DNA of 11,666 nt from an uncultured bacterium (lineage in GTDB: Bacteria; Patescibacteria; JAEDAM01; Absconditabacterales; Absconditicoccaceae). How positions within the stretch are numbered: the first letter of the stretch is position 1; every line of letters starts with the position of its first letter. The DNA is taken from positions 1 through 11,666 of the forward strand of contig CAIVDB010000038.1 of assembly GCA_903904545.1 (NCBI GenBank). The letters are read 5' to 3'. Both the position numbers and the translations under genes were made by a program. This document shows positions 6,831 to 11,666 of the stretch, piece by piece. Under the pieces are notes generated by a model. That model saw nothing but the letters and a program-made list of their open reading frames with translations, had not been told where the DNA came from and did not search any database.

Positions 6831-7166
6831 ATGATGAACAATCCAATTATTTCTTATACCTTTACCGATGTTGCTCAAGAGATTCAAGATACTATCAAGA
6901 GTATAGTACAGAAGAATCTTGAGGGGAAAATGGATGCTTATCTCAAAAAAATCACAAAAAATAAACAAGATGCTGAGATTAGAATAGAATACAAGTTTGC
7001 TCAAGATAAACAAAAGAAGTATTCCTGTAACTTTATCTTTGATTTCGATGGGCTTCACTTTATGTATGAGAGTAAAGTCCCGTTCAAATTCCCTGAAGAT
7101 TTGGTCAATCATGCATTCAAACATGCAAAAGAATTCTTATCTAAGCAAGAGTCTCTATCAGAATAA
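6831..7166 (+). CDS. Ribosome hibernation factor-like protein (HPF/RaiA, S30AE fold), tentative
   Basis: A 111-residue protein whose predicted order is strand (IISYTFTDV), long helix (EIQDTIKSIVQKNLEGKMDAYLKKI), three strands (AEIRIEYKFAQ, KYSCNFIFDFDG, LHFMYESKV) and helix (PEDLVNHAFKHAKEFLSK). This is the beta-alpha-beta-beta-beta-alpha order of HPF/RaiA proteins, which bind the 30S decoding groove and inactivate ribosomes in stationary phase. Length fits short-form HPF (about 95-115). The V-x-K-N-L-x-x-K-x-x-x-Y helix and the lysine-rich surface also agree. The DmYaAID motif of typical HPF is replaced by EDLVNHAFKHA, so this is a fold-level argument. ATG codons at 6831 and 6834 both fit. 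No UGA codon occurs, as in its neighbour greA. It lies 27 bp before greA in the same direction. Confidence 0.55.
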   Translation: MMNNPIISYTFTDVAQEIQDTIKSIVQKNLEGKMDAYLKKITKNKQDAEIRIEYKFAQDKQKKYSCNFIFDFDGLHFMYESKVPFKFPEDLVNHAFKHAKEFLSKQESLSE

Positions 7167-7193
7167 TTTTTTATCTTTTATACTATCATTATT

Positions 7194-7697
7194 ATGAAGA
7201 AGAATTTCCTTACCAAAGAAGGATATGAAGAGCTTATCCAAGAGTATAATGAGTTGAAGACAGTCAAGCTTCCTCTTGTTTTGGAAAGATTAGGAGAAGC
7301 AAAGGCCATGGGAGATCTTTCAGAAAACTTTGAATATAAATCTGCACTTGAAGATAAAGATTTTATTAATTCTAGAATGTCAGAGATTGCCACACTTATT
7401 GAGAATGTAGAAATCATCAAAGAGGAAGGGAAATCTGGGAAAGGAGAAAGAACAGTAGATTATGGAGCAAAAATCATCCTAGATATCGAGGATGATGGAA
7501 GATACACGGTAACTATCGTTGGTACTGGAGAAACGTCTTTTGAATTTGATGGAGGACTCAAAGGAGTCAAGGATACCCTCAAAATTTCATTTGAGTCTCC
7601 TATGGGGATGGCACTTAGAGGGAAAAAGATTGGTGATACCGTAAAAATGAGATTAGCAAATGGGAAGAAAGAAATCAAAATTGTAGATATTCAATAA
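7194..7697 (+). CDS. greA: Transcription elongation factor GreA
   Basis: GreA binds the RNA polymerase secondary channel and stimulates cleavage of backtracked RNA. At 167 residues it is near the usual ~158. The N-terminal antiparallel coiled coil is clear: FLTKEGYEELIQEYNELKTVKLPLVLERLGEAK, then the tip signature MGDLSENFEYKSALEDKDFI (39-58) with the acidic residues that act at the polymerase active site. The C-terminal FKBP-like domain contains VDYGAKIILDIEDDGRYTVTIVG, SFESPMGMALRGKKIGDTV and the closing IKIVDIQ. All glycines use GGN, with no UGA. It starts at ATG 7194, without a good Shine-Dalgarno sequence, and ends in TAA just before a strong terminator. The HPF-like gene is immediately upstream. 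Confidence 0.97.
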   Translation: MKKNFLTKEGYEELIQEYNELKTVKLPLVLERLGEAKAMGDLSENFEYKSALEDKDFINSRMSEIATLIENVEIIKEEGKSGKGERTVDYGAKIILDIEDDGRYTVTIVGTGETSFEFDGGLKGVKDTLKISFESPMGMALRGKKIGDTVKMRLANGKKEIKIVDIQ

Positions 7698-7713
7698 TCT
7701 CTTCTACAAACAC

Positions 7714-7751
7714 AAAAAAAAACTGGAGAACATCTACTCTCCAGTTTTTTT
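7714..7751. terminator. Intrinsic terminator after greA, bidirectional
   Basis: CTGGAGA (7723-7729) and TCTCCAG (7738-7744) form a perfect 7-bp stem with an 8-base loop. It is preceded by a run of A and followed by seven T (7745-7751), so it works from either strand. It separates greA (plus) from the convergent gene ending at 7780. Confidence 0.9.
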
Positions 7752-7779
7752 GTATGGAATAATTATCTCTATCATTATA

Positions 7780-8763
7780 TTATTGTTTACTGAATGTCGA
7801 TTTAGTGACTTTCCGTTCGTTTCGTGTATCAAAGTTGATAGTACATTGAACCGCCTGTTTTTTATTACTTTCCCCCTTGAGGGTAAGAAGAATATTTTTG
7901 GGGTTCCCATATTGGATTTTGGAGGAATCTATCGTCTTGAGTGATTCATCTTCATTTGCACATTCCTCCTGGATGATAGGAAGTTTATTTTTTATAATGA
8001 AATCTTTATTTACTATATGCACCATACTAGAGATATTGAGCATCATATCATCATCTATATTTTTGAAGACATACCCAAAAATATTCCCATCAAAAGTTGT
8101 TCGGACATCTGTCGTATGTTTATAAAAGATATCTCCTGCATAGGACTCAAAATTATCTTTTTGAGAATTACGATATTCGCTTATCAGGGCATCGCATGTC
8201 TTTCCTTTTAGAATTTGTGCACAGAGAAAACGCTGAATATTTACTACAGGTTTACCTGCGAATCGAATTATGACATCACGTCATGAAAGGCTTGCTGATA
8301 ATTGTGTCTGTGAAGAGAAGTCGATATAGAGAAAATCATCTGTAAAATAATATATATTATTTTTGATAATCAATCCCTGATCGGGAAGTTTGATAGACTG
8401 AACTTCTACGATAGGAGTGCGTTTGAGAAATTTCTCTAATTTTCCTACTACTTCTACATCTCCTTTGTATGCATTCAAATTTACTGACACACTTTTTATG
8501 CCAATGTGTATTCCTTTTTTGTCTATAATACTATGGGTATAATGAGGAAAATTATTATCCGAGGAAAGGCGTCCTGAAATATGAACGAACTCCCCAATTT
8601 GTTCTGAAGTCAGATCGACAAGTGTTGCTGTTTGTCTATTTACTCGAGAAAGAATTCACTTTCCAATAATAATCACAATAATAAGGAGGATAGCCCGGTT
8701 CATTATTTTCTTTCTACTTACTATTTCATTTTTTCTGATTTTCCTTATAATCATTTCAACCAT
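7780..8763 (-). CDS. Membrane-anchored protein with possible OB-like domain, function unknown
   Basis: Not recognised as a named family. The 327-residue product has a basic N-terminus (IIRKIRKNEIVSRKK), one membrane segment (AILLIIVIIIGKGIL, about 24-38), and a long region predicted to lie outside the membrane. Residues 58-123 (EFVHISGRLSS, IGIKSVSVNLNAYKGDVEVVG, TPIVEVQSI) have the beta-strand rhythm of an OB-like barrel, including the Y-x-G-x-V-x-V-x-G-K-L-E pattern. The rest is mixed, with cysteines at 181, 190, 268 and 307. UGA encodes Gly36 (GKGIL) and Gly161 (SLSGRDV); read as stop, UGA would split the gene into fragments. Three ATG codons are possible (8763, 8754, 8703); the last begins right before the membrane segment and has a weak AGAAAG upstream. 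It ends in TAA, 29 bp from the shared terminator. Its gene is divergent from rsmG. Confidence 0.6.
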
Positions 8764-8804
8764 TAAAATTCTAAAAAAGAATATATCAAGCAATTATACG
8801 TTTT

Positions 8805-8832
8805 TTCTAAGAAAATGCAATACTTCTTAGAA
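8805..8832. promoter_or_regulatory. Pair of TTCTnAGAA palindromes in the divergent rsmG region
   Basis: TTCTAAGAA (8805-8813) and TTCTTAGAA (8824-8832) are each palindromes around a central base, and the arms also pair with each other across the gap. Centre-to-centre distance is 19 bp, close to two helical turns, in the 113-bp gap between divergent genes. This is operator-like, but no regulator is identified. Confidence 0.35.
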
Positions 8833-8876
8833 CGCACGTATGCTCCACTCCTCTTTACCCTTTTCCCGAGATACCT

Positions 8877-9446
8877 ATGGATCGAGCACCCCTCATCAAA
8901 ATATTTCTTGAAATGAATACCCATCTCAATCTTTCTGCGATTAGAGATCCTGAAGGAGTAAAGATCAAACACATTATGGATTCTATGGAGTTGACTAAGT
9001 TTTTTCCCTTGGAAAACAATACTACTGTTTGTGATATTGGTACTGGGGGAGGATTTCCGCTCCTTCCTTTGGCAATATATTATCCTTTAGTTCATTTTAC
9101 ATGAATCGATTCAACGAGAAAAAAGGTCGATGCGGTTAATGCTATGATCCAAAAACTTGAGATCAAAAATGCCAAAGCGATTCGAGCAAGGAGTGAAGAC
9201 TACAAGGAAGAATTCGATGTCGTCACTGCGAGAGCTGTGGGATATATAGATAAGGTCTTAGAATGGAGTTATCATCTATTGAAAAAGGGAGGACATTTTG
9301 TCTTCTACAAACAAGTCTCTCCTGAGGAAAAAACTGACTTACTAGAAATGTGTAAAATAGGAAAACTCAAACTTGTTCATGAACATATCTATTCGCTCCC
9401 TCCTGGAGATATCGAAAGAGTAATCTATGTATTGAAGAAAAACTAA
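8877..9446 (+). CDS. rsmG: 16S rRNA (guanine(527)-N7)-methyltransferase RsmG
   Basis: RsmG methylates N7 of G527 in 16S rRNA using S-adenosylmethionine. The 189-residue product has NTHLNLSAIRDPEGVKIKHI (14-33, the nlta-rdpeei-rH family region), the SAM-binding loop VCDIGTGGGFPLLPLAI (51-67), FTGIDSTRKKVDAV (74-87, strand beta2 with the acidic ribose-binding residue), FDVVTARAVG (113-122) and LLKKGGHFVFYK (134-145). Gly76 is UGA (TGA at 9102-9104), just before the conserved Asp. Family members usually have 205-240 residues; here about 20-25 N-terminal residues are missing. The frame upstream of ATG 8877 is open to 8811 but offers no start codon. It ends in TAA. The usual neighbours (mnmG, parA/parB) are absent. 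Confidence 0.93.
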
Positions 9447-9486
9447 TGTGTAATGCGTAATTTTTAATGATTAATGATAGTATATT

Positions 9487-9531
9487 TCTGTCTAACAGAT
9501 TCCTTCACTACCTGTCCCGCACCAGGCGGGG
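9487..9531. repeat. Two hairpins between convergent rsmG and the VanW gene
   Basis: TCTGT-CTA-ACAGA (9487-9499) is a small perfect hairpin. CCCGC-ACCAG-GCGGG (9516-9530) is a GC-rich stem-loop that stands out in AT-rich surroundings. Neither is followed by a T-run. They sit where a terminator is expected between convergent genes, so one may serve as a terminator, or the GC-rich one may be a dispersed repeat. Confidence 0.45.
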
Positions 9532-9566
9532 AACACTAAGCATTCAACACTCAACATTAGCAAAAA

Positions 9567-10640
9567 CTATCTACTTTCATTATTTTTTCCCATATAGACA
9601 GAATCGAAAGAAATTGTTTGAAGGAGATGATAAGATAATCAATCCTCCATATGGGTATCCTGAGAGGGAAAGACGGGAGTTGGTATTTTTGTTCTCCGTT
9701 TTTTCCATGTTTTTTTATATATCTGCTTTGTAAGTTTTACAGACAACTCGCTATTCCAAGTTTTCGTAATGGTAACAAAATCATCTATTTTGTACGGCGA
9801 AATCGCAGCTATATAGGTGGTCTCTCCAAATTTTTTTGTCCTAATATAGACAGCCGCATCTGAGGTATTTTTAATCTCAAATTGTTTTCTCATTTGCATC
9901 ATTGCAGCATCATCTCCGTGAACTTCCTGTCCATAATAGACGGTAAACCATTCGTTATGCGGGGCTCTTTTTGTGATTGTAATCCTAGGATGCAAGAGCG
10001 CTACTCTAAAAAGTTGAGAACTTACTCCACAGACACCTCCATAAAACATAAGTTCATCATTATTTTGTCCTCTACAATATCATTGAAGAGACTCTAAATG
10101 AGTATTTAGGTTATAGAATTCTCCTTTTTGTACTAGTTGTTTGTCTAAGGAAGAAAACGCTACCTCATAATTTTGTCTCGTACATGGCTTAAGCTGTGAA
10201 ATATCCTTATCTGCAACATAGAAGCTATATGTATTGAGATAATAATGAGCAAGTTGATTCTTAGTAATAAGAATAAATTTCCCTTGTGTTGCTGCTTTAC
10301 GAAGGGATTCTTTTTCTGCTTGTGTTTCAGGAACAAGTGAAGGATATTTTTTCTTATATACTGGTTGCGTTGCTTCATATGTAAATTTTTTATTACCTGC
10401 TTGATATATACTTTCAAATCATTGGACTTCTGACCAAACTTCGTCTACGGCTGTCTGCAATGACATTTTGGGGAGTGTTCATCTCAATAGACACTGTGGA
10501 GAAACAATAAAATCTTTCCCTTGCGCACGGATAGTGCATGGATTTTTGATATAGGTGGCATAGATATCCTGGAATATATACATACAGATACTTATAAGAC
10601 ACAGAAATCGACTGATATATAAGACTCTTTTTCTTTTCAT
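9567..10640 (-). CDS. VanW-domain secreted protein
   Basis: A 357-residue protein with a signal-like N-terminus (KRKRVLYISRFLCLISICMY, ending near IYA at residue 28). The C-terminal half is a VanW domain: GEFYNLNTHLESLQGYCRG (173-191), corresponding to the family's GevFSFN...GY; FYGGVCGVSSQLFRVALLHP (199-218), corresponding to GGGVCQVSTTLFNAALL; ITKRAPHNEWFTVYYGQEVH (222-241), corresponding to the R-x-x-H-x-x-P-V-x-Y segment; and FEIKNTSDAAVYI (254-266). VanW is named from a vancomycin resistance cluster, but its biochemical role is unknown, so no resistance claim follows. The Gln of VCQVS is Gly here. Four glycines are UGA. One of them (TGA at 9641-9639) extends the protein by 25 residues to TAG at 9567, a tail that ends GKNNESR. 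The gene stands alone, convergent with rsmG and divergent from the pilin gene. Confidence 0.8.
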
Positions 10641-10666
10641 GACCAGACAATAAGTAAATATCTTGT

Positions 10667-10696
10667 TATATATAAAAATTATCTTCTATTTTACAA
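10667..10696 (-). promoter_or_regulatory. Possible promoter for the VanW gene
   Basis: On the minus strand TTGTAA (10696-10691) and TATATA (10672-10667) are separated by 18 bp, placing a start about 20 bases before the ATG at 10640. The surroundings are very AT-rich, so chance matches are likely. Confidence 0.35.
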
Positions 10697-10736
10697 TCTA
10701 TTCGTATTTTTTTTCTTCTCAATAAGTTGATTTTTC

Positions 10737-10763
10737 TTGGAAAAAAACTATCTATGCTATAGT
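10737..10763 (+). promoter_or_regulatory. Possible extended -10 promoter for the pilin-FISUMP gene
   Basis: TGCTATAGT (10755-10763) is an extended -10 element (TGn plus TATAGT). A TTGGAA (10737-10742) lies 15 bp upstream of the -10 box. A start near 10770 would leave a leader of about 18 bases without a Shine-Dalgarno sequence. Confidence 0.4.
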
Positions 10764-10787
10764 GTATTTTGTCTCATTATAAATTAC

Positions 10788-11666
10788 ATGTGTAGATTTT
10801 CTTGATTCACTCTTATTGAGATGATGATCGTTATGGGTATCATTAGTATATTTTCTCTGACGCTCCTCCCAAGGATCTCATCATACAAAGAGAGAGCTTT
10901 ACGTGCCACCGCAGCCAAAGAAATGTCTGACATCAGCTATGCCCTTTCTCTGTATTTTTATGACAAGTGAAATTATCCTGCTTCCAGTACCTGTAGTGCG
11001 GGGATAAAAACCGACTGCTCTCTCTCCTCTATAAGGTCAAATCTTTCTCAATATCTTTCTAGTATTCCTAGAACAAGTTATTCTCTTGCAGCCAATCGAT
11101 CCTTTGGTAGTGCATACCTTGTACCCATAGCCAATCAATATGGATATGTCGGTCTTGGGAATTATTATATTTTCACCTATCATACTACTGACACTAGAGA
11201 TAACCAGCAGTATAGGGTAATTAATATGCCCGATAAAAAAGTTTGGTTAGCAGAGAATCTCAATTATGCGACCAATGACTCTTCGTGTTATAATAACAAT
11301 CCCACACAATGTGCTAATGATTATGGAAGACTTTATACCTGGGATGATGCCCAGACAGCGTGCACTCCCTGACGACATTTAGCCTCTAGCAATGAATGGA
11401 CAGCACTCATTGATAACGCTGGTATAAATCCTTGAACTGCGCTTAAAGCTCCCTCTGCCTGAGGTGCCGATACGTTTGGGCTCTCTATTCTGCTTGCAGG
11501 AAGAAGTAATGGAAATAGTTTCCATGATCGTGATAGCGACTGAGTATATCGGACTCCCCAACCTGGTAACTGAAATAATTGAGTAACCGTCAATTTCTCT
11601 GCATCAAGTGCTTCTATTTCTTTCGGTCAAGATCCTAAGAGTCGATGACGCTCTATTCGTTGTATA
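10788..11666 (+). CDS. Type IV prepilin-like protein with C-terminal FISUMP domain (3' end cut by window edge)
   Basis: The 293 visible residues start with a class III (prepilin) signal: short leader MCRFSG, then FTLIEMMIVMGIISIFSLTLLP. Prepilin peptidase would cut after Gly6, Phe7 would be methylated, and Glu11 is the conserved +5 glutamate. Residues 40-130 look like a pseudopilin stalk and small head (AKEMSDISYALSLYFYDKGNYP, like T2SS GspG). From about 141 a FISUMP domain (Fibrobacter succinogenes major paralogous domain) follows: YRVINMPDKKVWLAENLNYA (142-161), GRLYTWDDAQTACTPGRHLA (180-199), SSNEWTALIDNAG, LKAPSAGGADTFGLSILLAG and, at the right edge, SRGRSIRCI, the usual GxSVRCI ending. 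The missing part is therefore short. Nine glycines are UGA, including Gly6 itself. It probably acts as a surface pilin or minor pilin; the role of FISUMP is unknown. Confidence 0.85.

Noticed and set aside
8815..8960. ATG at 8815 as an earlier rsmG start
   Set aside because: It is in a different frame from RsmG; the rsmG frame has no start codon upstream of 8877.
9639..9641. TGA as the stop of the VanW gene
   Set aside because: UGA encodes Gly elsewhere in the same gene (LRGTL, VQGFE, LQGYC); the next real stop is TAG at 9567.
9567..10640. Vancomycin resistance gene
   Set aside because: VanW domains are widespread with unknown role, and no vanH/A/X/S/R genes are nearby.
10414..10650. Minus-strand reading frame of 78 codons
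   Set aside because: It overlaps the VanW gene in another frame and has no family motif; it ends at TGA, which is not a stop here.
1..11666. Many broken genes or sequencing frameshifts (standard code view)
   Set aside because: Every break is an in-frame TGA with no frame change, and the pieces join into full-length families once TGA is read as Gly.
1..11666. UGA read as tryptophan (code 4, Mycoplasma-like)
   Set aside because: It would put Trp in GESAGA, VIGPTR and the prepilin G|F site, where the families have Gly.

Overview
The window is AT-rich bacterial DNA that makes sense only if UGA is read as glycine (genetic code 25). Under the standard code almost every gene breaks at in-frame TGA. 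Read as Gly, at least 13 genes open fully, and the TGA codons fall on family-conserved glycines: the GESAGA nucleophile elbow of an S51 hydrolase, SSGRIPT and VIGPTR of HrcA, HFTGIDS of RsmG, and the Gly before the cleavage site of a type IV prepilin. Every complete gene ends in TAA or TAG. This points to the candidate phyla Absconditabacteria (SR1) or Gracilibacteria (BD1-5/GN02) of the Patescibacteria/CPR. The sequence alone does not decide between them.

Layout. (1) 1-2690, minus strand, probably one transcript led by pheS: pheS (phenylalanyl-tRNA synthetase alpha), an HD-domain phosphohydrolase, an S51 (peptidase E-like) hydrolase and a GNAT acetyltransferase that runs off the left edge. 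(2) 2932-4115, plus: an FtsE-type ABC ATPase and an unrecognised 162-residue protein, ending at a putative bidirectional terminator. (3) 4279-4770, minus: an unrecognised helical protein. (4) 4956-7697, plus: a stress and expression cluster made of an unusually short HrcA repressor, a small unknown protein, a Nudix hydrolase, an HPF/RaiA-like ribosome-associated protein and greA, closed by a strong hairpin terminator. (5) 7780-8763, minus: a membrane-anchored protein with a possible OB-like domain. (6) 8877-9446, plus: rsmG (16S rRNA m7G methyltransferase). (7) 9567-10640, minus: a secreted VanW-domain protein. (8) 10788 to the right edge, plus: a type IV prepilin N-terminus joined to a FISUMP domain.

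The genes are mostly core information processing (PheS, RsmG, GreA, HPF-like), stress regulation (HrcA), metabolite or nucleotide housekeeping (Nudix, HD, S51) and cell surface (pilin-FISUMP, VanW, ABC ATPase). Intergenic gaps are short (all under 300 bp). They hold AT-rich word-like repeat tracts, a few promoter-like sites and several hairpins. I saw no tRNA, rRNA, CRISPR array, IS element or phage gene. The most unusual points are the recoded UGA and its uneven use between genes, the minimal HrcA, the prepilin-FISUMP fusion, an FtsE-like ATPase without FtsX, and an interlocking pair of inverted repeats upstream of the Nudix gene.
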